Position numbers and translations under genes: made by a program. Under the pieces are notes generated by a model. That model was not told the origin of the DNA and made no database searches. It saw only the letters and a program-made list of their open reading frames with translations. DNA of 63,295 nt, taken from Ichthyophonus hoferi. Taxonomy: Eukaryota; Opisthokonta; Ichthyosporea; Ichthyophonida; Ichthyophonidae. Shown here piece after piece: positions 27,992 to 41,959 of this stretch; the stretch's first letter is position 1; every line of letters starts with the position of its first letter. The DNA is taken from NCBI GenBank assembly GCA_002751075.1, contig NAOQ01000024.1, positions 112,549-175,843 of the forward strand, in the 5' to 3' direction.

Positions 27992-30900
27992 CCCCTTCAG
28001 TATTGAAAAAAAAAACTCATATATAAGGAGTCAAAAAAAATCTAGTGCAGAAAGAAATAAGTTTTTTTTAAAAAAATAGGATATAGTTAAATATGTGTAA
28101 GGCGGAGATAACCCACGGGTGTGAATGGAATATATTTTAAAAATGCTAAGCAAAGACATAATCAAATAAAAAGAAATAGATTAAGACTAAATCTACTAAG
28201 TTTAAAAGGGCGATATTATTTGGATATAAATTCTAAACAAAAAGTATCTGCTCTTCCAAGACTGCTTAATTGAGTTATTATTTTTGAACTACTTCAAACA
28301 TAGGATTATGTGTCCTATTGATTAACATTGGAAGTATGAGAGAAAGTGATGTGTTTCAATTATTGATTGTTAATTTTTATACCAGGAGATGGTAGCCGAC
28401 GACCAAATTGCCTCTATATCTGCCCACCATGTGTACTCTTGTGTAGTAGTACATCTTTTTTTTCTTCATTTAGATGTATTTCTTTTTCGGTCCCCTTAAA
28501 ACTATGCTCGTTTCGTGTGTTAATATATAAAGTAGGCTGGGAACTATTAATGCCCTCTAAACAGAATCAAATTGTCAATACTCAGATTTTGTATATTAAT
28601 AAAAGAATAAAGCACAAAAACAGCCACTAGCCAACTAAGCACGCTCACCTGGGACTGCTTGATCTTGGTCGCAAGCCACATTGTTGTTGAATTGATAGTC
28701 CATAGCAACATCTGCAATTTCCTGGATTTCTGCTGCTGATNNNNNNNNNNNNNNNNNNNNNNNNNNNNNNNNNNNNNNNNNNNNNNNNNNNNNNNNNNNN
28801 NNNNNNNNNNNNNNNNNNNNNNNNNNNNNNNNNNNNNNNNNNNNNNNNNNNNNNNNNNNNNNNNNNNNNNNNNNNNNNNNNNNNNNNNNNNNNNNNNNNN
28901 NNNNNNNNNNNNNNNNNNNNNNNNNNNNNNNNNNNNNNNNNNNNNNNNNNNNNNNNNNNNNNNNNNNNNNNNNNNNNNNNNNNNNNNNNNNNNNNNNNNN
29001 NNNNNNNNNNNNNNNNNNNNNNNNNNNNNNNNNNNNNNNNNNNNNNNNNNNNNNNNNNNNNNNNNNNNNNNNNNNNNNNNNNNNNNNNNNNNNNNNNNNN
29101 NNNNNNNNNNNNNNNNNNNNNNNNNNNNNNNNNNNNNNNNNNNNNNNNNNNNNNNNNNNNNNNNNNNNNNNNNNNNNNNNNNNNNNNNNNNNNNNNNNNN
29201 NNNNNNNNNNNNNNNNNNNNNNNNNNNNNNNNNNNNNNNNNNNNNNNNNNNNNNNNNNNNNNNNNNNNNNNNNNNNNNNNNNNNNNNNNNNNNNNNNNNN
29301 NNNNNNNNNNNNNNNNNNNNNNNNNNNNNNNNNNNNNNNNNNNNNNNNNNNNNNNNNNNNNNNNNNNNNNNNNNCCACTAGCCACTAAGCACGCTCACCT
29401 GGGACTGCTTGATCTTGGTCGCAAGCCACATTGTTGTTGAATTGATAGTCCATAGCAACATCTGCAATTTCCTGGATTTCTGCTGCTGATGAGATATCGG
29501 CTGATTTGATAATAGAAAATTGTTAGGCCAAGAAGTTATTTGACTGCAACAACGTTTATATATATATATATGGAATGTATTTTATTGGTGTTATATTCTG
29601 TCTATTATTCGAATTTAAATTGAATTAAGTCATTATATTAGAATAAACATCAAATGTTGGTAAAAACTGTAAAAGAAATTGTGTCTTAAAGATGAAGTTG
29701 GATATAAGCTAACAGTCTTGGTATGGAAACAATATTCTGAATATTTGTGTTACGTAATATTTTTTCAAACTATATATGCCCTCACCCGCGTGTCTGGCCA
29801 CCGTTCCATCACAGGGTGTTTCTTTTGTCATGCTGGGGCTTTTGTCTGAACTGTTAACACCAGATGAGGGAGTATAAGTGGACTTTGTCCTTTGCCCATA
29901 ATCTTTAAAAGATATTGGCTTTGGTCTACTTTTCTTTAATTGAGATGTATCATTGTTACATTACATATTTTATATTGTTCATAATTATGATTTCAATATC
30001 CAAATATAATCTTTTTCTCCAAGACTTACGTCCTGTACACCAGGTTTTATATACTCAGCTGTTTTCAACAACATTATACTATGCGAGTAACATAATGAAA
30101 AAGGTAATTAAAAGATTGTACTCGGAAACAAGTGGTATTAGAGCTTGTTAATTGAGTTTTGAAGGGAGTGAACAGAATAGGAGCAGAAGAATTAACACCA
30201 CCTTGGGTATCGTGTTTCCCAGATTGGGTGCGGCATTGAACTAATAAGCTGCAGGTAAAGTGATATATTATTTATGGAAATCATCCTATCACTGAAGTGT
30301 GTATCAATTTTTACAAATTTTTAATAGTATGGATAATATCGTATTGATTTAGTAAAAGACTCGGACAATCAATCGGCTCTTGTGCTCGCATGCTATTTAA
30401 TTTTTAAATACCATATAACGTATTCATAATGAGTTAATATAGACGGGAAAATAAAATATTGCTAATTTGATTAGTTCAACGGTCTTGGGAAAATATAGAC
30501 TGATAATACCTATAATGCACATAACTTGAAATAAAAAGAAAATTTACAAATTTTAGATACAAAAAGAAAGGACCATGCAAAAGATTAAGGTAGATAATAT
30601 GAAGGCAAACCAAATCACATGTTGTCCGGCTGACAGCACAACGGTAATTTAGCCGGGTCCACAAAAAATCTTTGTCCTTTAAAAACTGTGCCTTTTGCCT
30701 TTTCCATTCAGCTTTAACCTCATCGTCTACTTCTGCGCATAGTTGGGTTTGCAAGATTCTGTTAGCTTCTTTTTTTTTTTTTTTTAAAAAAAAATGTAGT
30801 AAAGTCTTGATTAGTGAGAGGATTGTAGCTGAAATAATGCCTGTGTTCTTGGGCACTCTTAATACCATTTTACACTTCCATTTCCCCTTCTCACTTCAAG

Positions 30901-33900
30901 ACTTTCCCGTCAACCTAGTACTCTTTCCTGTATAAAAAAAAAAAAATATTCATGATAGCTTATATTAACTCTTAAAATTTGAATTTTATAATAATTATAA
31001 AGTAATCAACAGGGTTTAAGAAACACATCACATAACTCAAAATATTTATACTAACCCGACAGAAATCTACTTGTATATACAACCCTGCCTTTAGTTAAAT
31101 AAATATTTCAGTAAGTTTTGTTGACATGCAAACCTGATTCTTCAGTGCCCTTGCCCTCAATATCACCATAGAGCCATTCAACAATTTTGTATCTTGTGTC
31201 CTGCGCGTTAAAAATATCATTGTCAATATATTCAACAAAGATAATATGTTCCCTTCTAAATCTAAAGCACATCAATAAGATGTGTATAAATATATAGATA
31301 GTACAACAAAACATACGTTACAAACATGTATCCTCCTATATATGGGTTACTAATTATCCAAATATTATATTGAAATTATTGGCAGTGTGACTTACATAGC
31401 AATCTTCCTCCATATCATTTGCTAGGTATCTGCAATATGGGGTGGGGAAGGTGTGCCAGTAGTCAATAAAATATATATTGTTGGGTTTCTACAGTATTAA
31501 GCATTGTTTATTGTAACAATTAATCAGACCAATTACAGCCTCACCTAATCAGTCACCCTTGGTTATTTATATTGAAGAGTTTCGGAAAATAACGATACTC
31601 TCCAAACTAGAAGCGTAATCAAATGGGCCATGTTTTAATTCGAGAGTTTTTATATAAAAAGTCTTGGGAGGTTAGGGATTGTCGGCTCACTAGATAAAAA
31701 TAATATACTTAACATAAATAGCTTAGTCTAAAATAACTTTGGCAGTTATTGATAGAACTACAGTAAATTTAAGGAGCTGCAGTGAGTCACAGACTAAATT
31801 AATTAGAATCAATAACTTACAAAGATAGGAACACTTCATAATCAGAGAAACTGTGCAGGCCAGCCCGTACAATGTAAACAAAGGACATTGCTAATAAGTA
31901 CTATGTGGTCCAGAAATAATGCATTAGTTTTATTAACTGGACGGGTTAGTTTTTAGAGTTGCTTTACATAGACTCGGTCTTTTTAAACCATTATTAAGCA
32001 CTTTCTGGTAAAACTACGCTTACATATATTAGCAACTTAACCTGCTACATGTTTAGCAAAGAAAAACTATAAATATTAGAAATATTAATAAGGGTGACTA
32101 TTTCCAAATACTTCATAACAGATATTTTTGGATGATAACTACTGGCTTACATAACTTAATTGTTATAGACTACATATATTTAAATTGAGACTGGGTTAAG
32201 ACGACAAACAATAGTATTATCATCTTTTAAATTACGTACATCAGGATGCATAAAAAAATAATTTAACTCTATATGGTCTAGACTTGTTTCCCCCATTTTT
32301 GCATGTTTTTTAATAGATTTGAAATCATATAGTGAGATATATTTATGTCTCAGTCCACGATTTCTCTATTTCTACGCTTAGTATTAACCAAAACATCTAA
32401 ATACAAATTTTATATTGCATTTAAAAGATAAACTAGTAATAGTAAGTATAAGATTTTTTACAGTAAGACGAAGTAAAATAAAAGACGAAAAAACTTTCTT
32501 CATTCTAACAATAGGCTTTTATATTTAATACGACATAAAATGACGCAAAGGGAATAGATGTAAAAAAGTATGCATCAAATAGAAGAATATACCTTATCAA
32601 CATATCCATCCTCCCTTATGAAATCTTGTATATTGCGCCTTCCTGTTTTATGCATATTAGAATAATTCTAGAAACACCATATGATGGCGAGGTGCAGATA
32701 ACATAAGAACATATGTTTCAGTGTAGAAACTATACTCCATTGATCAAAACAGTAATTATGAAGAAATCAATAATATTTTGACAGTTGAAAACAATTAATC
32801 TGGGAAGTACAAGCAAAAAACCATTGAACAGAATAATGCTTAAAGGGGAAAATTGAGAGTAGTAGAAAATGATACGGTAAGGTATAATAACAATAAAATA
32901 TACCATGCAAAGAAAATAAAATTGGAATTGAGGTCTACTAATATAATGTATGCTTACTATCTAAATCAGTTATTAAACTTACCACACAAGGAAGCAAATC
33001 TCTCAAATAATTTAAAATTTCTTTCCCAAAAGCCGACTGGAAGTAGGGGTGGATTTCCTTCTGTGACGTTTGAATTTATTAACTTAGAAGCAATTGTTTT
33101 CCTCTGACTATCATTCCCTTTACATTGTCTACTTAAAAAATGGCAAGTCTACTATTAGTACTCTTTGAGTTATGCTTATTCTCATAGACCTTTTCCACTT
33201 GTTCATAAAAACCTATGTATATACTTCTATGAAGGTGTTAAAATAAGACATTAAGGGTAATAAAGGTATAAATAAGACCAAAACAACACTTATTAAGAGT
33301 AGTCCGAAATGTAGTGCCCTATAAGACCTTGTAGAGAAGAAACTATCAATGGTGACTATTGTAATGTGATCAGCCAAATCAATATTTATATTAATCAAAA
33401 AAGTCGTGCAATTGTTTAGTGTACTTGACATATTTTGAAACCAAGTCCACGTGGTGGAAACAATTCGAATAATAAATTTCACTAAAATCAAATAAATACA
33501 TACTTTGAAAACCAAGTAAATGAGAAATTGAAATCAAGAAAAAGCATTTTTAAATACCCAAAACAAAACATAATAAAATCAAGATATAAATATTTAATAC
33601 AAATACCAGTTCAAGGGAAGGAAAAGATAGGGGCAGCGGTGAAGGTGCCAATACAGAAATGGCGCATGAAAAAGCTTAGATAGGAAAAGACGTTTCATCC
33701 TGGCATAATTCAAACATGGTGCTTTTCATCAACGTAGTATAAAATTCATCATCAAAATGTATTATTGCTTTTTAGAAATATATGATGTAATCAATTACAT
33801 GTGTAAGGAAAATTACATGAAATCTGCTTATTAAAAAATACCAAAGCATAAGAGTTTGAAAGCCCAAGAAAATTTGTATTCAAAACGAAATCTGTATGGA

Positions 33901-34384
33901 TTAACTAACTAAGGTAATGAATAATTAAAAGAAGTAATTAATAAATATAAAACTCCTGAATATTAGCCCAATTGCGTTCAATTTCATTGACGTAAAGTTA
34001 CAAATTAACTAGACATATTAGCATTTAAAATTATTTCTTAAAGCACAGTTGGTGTAAAGATAGAAAGGCGTGAATATTTACCAACAATTAAATCTTTTGA
34101 CATTTAAAATACACCTTTCCTCCACTAAAGAAAAAACAATACAAGATCATACCATAAGCCTTCAAGTTGGCAGTGATAACTTGGCATAGTGGCATGGTGT
34201 ATTTCGTTGGAACACAAGCATCACTTTCTATTTCTCCAACATGAGCTCGCTTAGACTTGCTCTTCTGATAAATATCATAGTAGTCATAACGCACTGATGG
34301 CTCGTGTCTTTTTCTTTTGCTGCTGTCCCAAAGAGGCTTTCGTGCCTTTTTTAGCATTGCAAAACTGATATTATGCATTAAAGC
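27590..34384 (-). CDS. Unrecognised multi-exon gene, about 380 aa
   Basis: Modelled exons, 5' to 3': 34384-34153 (ATG at 34378), 33117-32983, 32642-32593, 31421-31396, 31261-31134, 30768-30619, 29902-29786, 29500-29399, 27921-27871, 27747-27590. Every exon has an AG before it and a GT after it, and the phases agree throughout, which random frames would rarely do. The N-terminus has basic, nuclear-signal-like clusters (KKARKPLWDSSKRKRHE; KSKSKRAH). Mid-protein pieces are Trp- and charge-rich (PVGFWERNFKLFERF; EHIIFVEYIDNDIF; DDEVKAEWKRQKAQFLKD). The 29902 and 29500 exons are Ser/Thr-rich and acidic. I recognise no domain. Weak points: the acceptor of 30768 lies in an A-run, the exon 30768 donor, the 3' end, and an assembly gap at 28741-29374. 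A nuclear protein is an inference from the basic clusters only. Confidence 0.5.
27958..27991. repeat. (TAA)n microsatellite
   Basis: A perfect AAT/TAA trinucleotide run of about 34 bases lies just upstream of the last two exons of the unrecognised gene. Confidence 0.9.
28625..29490. other. Assembly gap flanked by the same 116 bases
   Basis: 634 N occupy 28741-29374. The 100 bases before the gap (28641-28740) are identical to 29391-29490 just after it, and the match extends about 16 bases further left with one single-base indel. Each copy carries the start or body of the same exon (29500-29399). The simplest reading is that two contig ends overlap and were not merged, so the gap is not real missing sequence. 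A true exon duplication is possible. Frames that translate through the N run are artefacts. Confidence 0.85.
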
Positions 34385-36624
34385 CTGTATAGCAAGCGAT
34401 AAAAGTATTCATTATATATATTTTAATATTTATTCTATATGCAAAAAAATGTAAAGCCGTATGAAGTTGAAGCTGATATAAGAACGAAATGCTATCTATG
34501 TATAAAAAAATACAAAAAATAGCAGAGATTATGCACCATTCAAAATAACCCAAGATGTTAAAACTTTGTTTCCTCTCACTTAGTATTCATTTTGATTTAG
34601 TTTTTCCGAAGCTCTATAAGGGAATTGACATAAAAGATAGATTTAACCAAAAAAAAAATTAAAGCTGCTTTTAAAATCAAAAGAAAATATGCAACATCAG
34701 CTGAATCAAAATTGTTATGTAGACGTGTACACATAATAATCACCACAATTCAAAGGGTTTATTTTATGTCATAGAGTTACCTGTCTTTTCTTACTAATTC
34801 AACCGCATAAAGAGACCTCCTTATTCAAAAGCGATTCGTTTATTGCGACAACTTCGGCTACATAGTAATAGCTTGAGAAGACAAAAAAATGAAGGCATAA
34901 CATAAGGAGGATCCTGTAGATTAGCGCCTAATTATAAAAGTAAAATAATATAACCACTGCTACACTTTGCGGAGAGAATTGAAATGTATTTTTTTTAGAG
35001 GCAAGCAAACCTGGATCCAATCAGGAATCACCCGCCAACTATTAGGTTTTATTTTGTAATATTAGAGCATTTCGCGCCAATACCCACCAATCAAAACAAT
35101 TGTGCATCTGATCGCGGATAAAAGCGGGATTGAGATGAATGGAGTGCAAAGAAAGGATTGAGTGTTACGATTGTCAACAAAATTAGATAAAATAATGATA
35201 AGAGGAGTATTTCTAGTAAATCCCACATTTTTAAAAGAAATTTAATAATATTTTATTGAAATATTTCATATTGCTTTTGTTTTGTGCAGTAATATTAGAT
35301 TTTCAGTACCCATTTATCGTAACTTTCCTATATTTTCGCTGTCTTACTACATTCTACGTACTAGGTTACCTTATTCCAGTCAATGATGGTAGACTTTTCA
35401 CTGGGAACTATTGTCACAAAAAAAAACGTGGGGCTAAGGTGAACAGGCTACCTATAAGAAACCATAAAATAATACGATTACAGGGAAGTTCATATTTGGC
35501 TTTATTGTTGTGGCTTTTAAAATGGTTTCAGCGTTTAGTGTACGCATTTATTTTTTATTTTCATATTCTAAGCGGTCCGTTATTGTTCGTTCATAGAAGA
35601 CACATATGGTGACTCTACATGAAATAATAAAAAACAATTCTGAACAAGATATAGCTGAAAAATGATGTTTTTAGTTTACAAAGTTTTTGACCACAAGTGG
35701 TTCCAGTTATGCATATTTTGCCAACGCCCTTATATAAAGAATGGCATTTGATACAGTGCTTTCCTGTTTCTAGTCATTCTGATAATATATAATAAACTGC
35801 ATATAGAAATAAATGTAAATCAATAACAGCACCACGCCATTCACATATGCAGAGTTTCGTGCTAATAGTGCTACTTTAGATACTTTAATTATAGATATTA
35901 TAGACTGCTATCGCTCCAACCATTCACTCTTAATATTCAGTTGGTTTGATTGCTTTCAATCGACTTAAAACGTCTCTAGCAAACCCTTTTAAGAAGTGTA
36001 TATTAAGAAAGACATAGTGCCCAGCCAACGCTACTTGGGGAGAATAGTTAGAAAAAAATGTGGGAATATAGTTATAGCAGAAAGGAAGATTCATATGCTA
36101 TGTTGACACAGTACATTTCAATAGTTCAACCACCAGGGTTAAAAAGAAGGAACTGCAAGAATTAGTGCTGAACTAAATCGTACGGATTGGCAAAGGCACA
36201 CGGAGCAATATTTCTGTGATATTTATTGACTTTTGTTGTATTAAGAAGTAGCGGGTGATACATATATTACGAGTAATCCAAGTGTTGTATGTTCTCTACG
36301 ATACACTTTACTTATTCGAATAATATAAACTCTGCCTAGTTGTCATTGCTAGTATGTTCCGTTATAGCCGTTTTTACGATTTATATATAGCTTACAGATT
36401 GAGTGGTGAATGTAGTACCGCGTGTATGACAGGGTGTAATTGCAAAGATATACCCATATATATCAAATGGTTTGCATATATATAAGTATAAATGCTCATA
36501 TATTCATATCGACAGTTTTTATATCTTTGCTTTCCATCAGTATAATAATATAGCAATAAAGACAAAAGAAATACAATAGCCCCCAAACAGACAATCGAAA
36601 GCGGGGACCAAGTAATATGGGTAT
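34385..36624. other. Region between the unrecognised gene and CACTIN
   Basis: This 2.2-kb stretch lies between two minus-strand genes. Its left part should hold the promoter of the unrecognised gene and any non-coding first exon. Its right part should hold the CACTIN 3' UTR. A + strand frame at 35256-35612 is open for 118 codons but is hydrophobic, AT-driven and unlike any family I know, so I do not call it a gene. Confidence 0.5.
35070..35091 (-). promoter_or_regulatory. E2F-like site with two CCAAT boxes
   Basis: TTTCGCGCC at 35070-35078 matches the E2F/DP consensus. CCAAT follows at 35077-35081 and again at 35087-35091, and another CCAATCA lies near 35018. These sit about 700 bp upstream of the first modelled coding exon of the minus-strand unrecognised gene. 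E2F plus CCAAT (NF-Y) pairs are typical of S-phase promoters in animals. Binding is inferred from the motif only. Confidence 0.4.
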
Positions 36625-39600
36625 TTAACGTCGATAACGGTTTCGCTTAAAATGAAACCATAGTTGAAACACCCCTTTGTCGTATTGACATTTAAATCCA
36701 CGTTTGTGAGAGAACTCCCAGTCTCGTTTGACAACCTTGAAAGCAATGTCCTGAGAAGAGGCATGAGAGGGAATGGTGAGAGGCGCGGGAAGGCTTAAGT
36801 ATAGCTACACGTATACATACAGTAATACGTTTGATAATGGGGTCGTCATGGATGTGATGTGAATATGCTACGTGCTTCTTTACATACAGAACAAAGACTC
36901 AAAATCAATCATAAAAAACGCTATCACTCTGCATAGTTCCACCTCTCCAAGAAAAAGAGTTGTACAGTTCTCCATGAAACAAGAGTCAAATCAAAAAAAA
37001 GAAAAGGCAACCTCATCTTTTACAGGCATTTTCTTGCTCATTGAAATGTGTATGTAGCAGGTGCAAAGGTTGATTAAGTGAGAAAAATGCAAAAGATAAG
37101 AATAAGGGTCTACCTCATAAGGTGGTCCAGCTTGAAAGCGGACAATACAAAACTCTGGTTCCTTAGGAATAGCTATAAGTGTATAGGTGGGACTCTTTGA
37201 CTTATCAATGAGATCAGGATAGAATATCTGCAGAATAGAGCGATTGGGTGTTTGTATTAGTGGGCAGGGATGAAGTATTATGAAGTATAATAATGCAGAC
37301 AGCATATACCGAAAAAGCACATGACTACATATTGACATTCGTGATAATTACGTGAAGGTGGGAGAGTAAGAGAGAGAGAGGTAAAGAGGCAAATAAAATA
37401 ATGGTTCAATAAAGAGATAGAATCTTGACTAGTAGGAGTCCCCTGAAAGCCAAAAAGAGAGCAAAGACAAAGGTAGATACAATCAGGCAAATCTTACACA
37501 GGGCATATTGCATACCCACATAAAATACCATTCCCATAGGCGATATTAGGAGAAAATGCCGTAAACTGCAATCACCAGAAAATAAAACTCACATTGAACT
37601 TATAGCCCTGTACAATCTTGGGTGGCGGGTTGTCCTTGTCGTAGTGCGTCTGGTTATACTTATGCCACTCGAATCCAGTGTGAACACGGTTGAAGAACCT
37701 GGGTTTTCTTGGCCGATACTTGTCAGACCAGAGATAAGCCTGTGGAAACAAGAGAGGTAGGTGAGTGGTGAGCTTTGCATGTTACGTAAGTGATGTATCT
37801 TTAAATATATGTTTATATCCAAGATTTTTTTTAAAAAAAAAATGCAAGCTCCAGAATATCTGATGAAATAAAGCTTTTCTATCTACCTCATATTTCAGCT
37901 AAACAATTATCACCGGATAGCACCACAAATATATAAGCACTATAACAGTCTAATATTTCCCCTGGAGTCTCATTAGATAATATATCAATTGTGCACTGAT
38001 ATGCTAGAAAATAAAGTAATGGTACACTGGTAAAGAAATAAAAAATATATATAATTAAAGAAATTAAAAAAGATAAAGATAAATAATGAGAGTGAGTGAG
38101 AAAAAAAGTAATATATATATATATACCAATGTGAAAGCATATACCAAGGAAGAGAAAAGGAAATAAATACTGGTGGATGAGAGAAAAGAGGAAAATACAA
38201 GTTATAACTGCCTAGAGTAGATGATAGAGTATAAATCTAGAATACCTCTTTGTTCAGATTGACCTCAAGGCTAAACTCCTCCTCGTCCTCATCCATACCC
38301 TTCTCCTTCTCCCTGCCTACCAAGTGATCCTGTTGGGATATGCAACATCATTATTCTCTACTACTGTAAACATGTATAAACATATGGGTTTATAAAGGAC
38401 TGATTTATATACAGAGAATGAATATATATATATATATATATATATAAAGGGAGGGAAGGAAGTAAGAAGGAAACCGTGATTGGACAAATTAGTCATAGTG
38501 GGTGAATGTGTAAGGATGTAGTTATATATGTGTAGTGGGCTGCAACATTATGGCAGATTAAATCATGCAAATAGATCTTACGGGATCATCTTAAATCATT
38601 CTGTTAATATAAGTATTGTGCCATAGTCAAGAGAAATAATCAAACCACATGGTCAGCTCGCCAGTGAGTGTCATGGATATATATGTAAACATGTAAAGAG
38701 GTGGGTAGGTAGTGCTAAGTGTTCCAGAAAACATACTTCGTCACCAGGTTCAGCTTCCTTAATGATTGATTCTGGCCGTTTTTGAATGCGATTCGCCAAT
38801 ATCATCTCACGATCGTGTTCCTGCAATCACCATCCCATATAAGATGAGTCGCCGAGTGTTTACAATAAAGTGTGATATACAATAAGGTGCGTTAGGTATA
38901 ATTTCAAATAGTAGCAGATCTGATATAAAACGTAGAGACATAATTAGAGGTACAGGTTCACATTATATTAGATCTATAACTCCAGTCACTATACACTACC
39001 TTGATGACTAATTAATAAAACCATTATACTCCAATGATCTAACCACAACCCTGTCACTCATAGTATGCCAGAACCCTTAAATCCAGCCAAGCAAATTGAG
39101 GTAGTGTCCCGAACATCAACCAAAACCTTTATATCATTTATCAATTGCTACCATAATACAGTGCTTATTGTTCAATAGGATATTCATATAGCTCTAATTT
39201 GTAAATCACTACCTAACCGTATCGTGGCTATACCGCGTCTGAAAACAACAATCAACACCAACAACAAACGTTTATCATAATGAATGGTTACACATCAATA
39301 AAAGAATAATCAAAATATATATTCAAATAAAATGTAAAAGGGGAAAATATAAAAAAGCCTAGTGTGCAAAGGTAAACAAAGATCAGCACGATAGTGATAT
39401 AGTGCGAGGCATATACTCCATATATATCCCTGTGAGTGCATGCACAGTAGTCAGTAAGCCAATCCCTACCAGTTTGGCCAGGTCCTCCTCCACATCCACA
39501 AAGGGAAGGTCATCATCACTATCGACACTAGTGTATCGTGGACTATACATGTCTTCATACTCCTCCCCAACTGCCTCCACCTCTTTCTTATCCTTATCTA

Positions 39601-41856
39601 CCGCAGCTACCTCCGTTCCTAGTAGGTCAGCCTCATCAAACACCACATCTCTGCATAGAAAGAAATGGGGAGAGGTAAATGGAAACACTACATAAGATAA
39701 CTGAGAAAATGACAAAGCGACAGGTGCATGGCAGGGCTACAGGTGAGGCATAAAGTAAGTTAAGAGGGAATGAATGGAGCGGTGTGCTGGAGCTGCCAGT
39801 GGCAAGTTATATCTTTGCAAAGTATTATTTACATTCACGTACATATTGACCAGGATGGCAACAAGCATAAAGATAACAGCCAATGGAAATACTGCAATAT
39901 CAATGCCCATTACATCACTCACCCTCTCTCAACTTCTTCCTGGTCAGGAGGAGCAGACATGTCCATGCCTTGTTCCTGCAGTAATTCCAGCTTTCTGCGC
40001 AACACGCGCTGATGCATATCGGCTAAACGAGCCTGTGATTATACTTCAATAAGCATTAGGTAGCTAAATGTTGCCTATCCAGGTCATATCTTAGGCCCGC
40101 CTGCCCCTAGGTATACACGCATTCTTATCTAATATTCTTTTCAGGAAAAACTGCCTTCAGGGCTGTAGGCATGTACGACAATATATATATACGTGTAGGG
40201 CTATGCTAATGCACATATCTATGCATCAGATAATTTGTACAAGCACAAGTACATATACAAGAGATCCACACCACACTGCACACCTTTGCCACGTGAACGG
40301 TAAGTTGGACCAGCAATGACTCCCAATAAGTCACGTCAACTGCCTGGCCACCCTGGAGCTTGGCCTGTATTTGTGCCTCCACATCTTTTAGTTCTTGATA
40401 AGTCTTACTGCTAAACATAGCCTTTACCTCTCCCGCTACTGCGTCGTTCAGGCCGCTCTCGTACGCCCCACGAACATTTGCAGACACTTTATTAAAGGAG
40501 GTAAAGAGGAAGGAAAAGGTATTTGAAAGAGATAGGAAATTATAATAATATTATGTTAGGCTGAATGAAAGAATGGAGTTTAGGATGGTATAGGGATAGG
40601 AAAGGTGGTGTATCTCAGATAGAGTGAGCTAAATGTAATGAGGGCAAGGACAGCGTGCAATAGACATGGGAGATGGGCGGGGGAAAATAGTGGAGGATAG
40701 GGGATAGAGTAAGAGAAAGCGATAGGGTGTGGTAAAGAAAAAAGAATAGTAATATATTCTTAAAGGATGTAGGCATGGAGTTGAGGCAAGACCAAGCTAA
40801 AGAAAAAACGAAACCCTAAACAGACACACAGTACGTAATGGGGGTGGGCAGGAAGAATATTGTCATGCTAATCACCATGCTACATACTGGTTTTGTTTCC
40901 AAGAACGACCTTTCTACGTTGTTGCTCCAGTTCATGTTCACAGATTACCTTCAAATCCTGGAAGCAGAAAATATGAATTAGATGTGCGTATAGCTTCCTT
41001 GTACCTTACCAAGGTGTTGTATCCAAGTGTAGTAGGTGTACTAAGCGATACTACAAGTATAATGGCTGCTATATTTATGAAATTTAAGAGGGTAGGAAAG
41101 ATAAAACCAAATAGGATAAAGAGGCTAGTATCATATATACAAGAACAAACAAAAGAAACAAAAAGGACACAAAACCAAATAGACAGAGAGAGAGAGAGAG
41201 AGATAGAATACAAGATTGGGCCTACCTGCCAATACTCCACGTTTCTCCCCAGCTCTATATGCACGTTGACATCAGCTAAGAGGTCTTCCAGGTCAAGTAC
41301 ACTCAACCCCTACACGTCCCACCCATCTCTTATGTCAACCAATAGTTTCTCATTTGCTGAAGGCCTAATGACTGCCCCTCCAATAACCAAGCATACGCAA
41401 CATACAGATATCTCACCAAGCACACAGTTAGGATATAAACCCACACCAGATCCATTACGCTTTCACGTAGTAATATGTCTTTTAAAAGCAACAAATACCA
41501 TCACTCCACTCCCCTACCCACATCAAAAGCCAGGTAGGGCTCGTCAATGTCGATGTCGGGGCTGTCAATATCTGTACTAATATACTTTACTAACATATCA
41601 ATGGGCTTGGCACGGCCCTGTTGAATTCGGATAGTGGACCGCATTCGCGCTTGCTCCAGGTGAAACTATATTATATATGGGTGTGTGGTAAATAATAGGG
41701 TTCATAACAAATATATTATACTAGTAGAGTTGGTGACAACAATCCAGTACATTATGCCATCTAAGGAACTCGTGGCTACAGCTTAGAGTACAATGGAGAA
41801 ATCAAGACAGAGAGAGGGCACCCCTTAGTAAATAATGCATGCATACACACATACAT

Positions 41857-41887
<31 letters not shown>

Positions 41888-41912
41888 NNNNNNNNNNNNN
41901 NNNNNNNNNNNN

Positions 41913-41959
<47 letters not shown>

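Noticed and set aside
28635-29385. Two frames of about 246 codons made mostly of X
   Set aside because: They run through the N gap and are not sequence.
35256-35612. 118-codon hydrophobic + strand frame
   Set aside because: It is AT-driven, matches no family I know and has no splice partner. Phe/Leu/Tyr-rich frames of this size are expected in such DNA.
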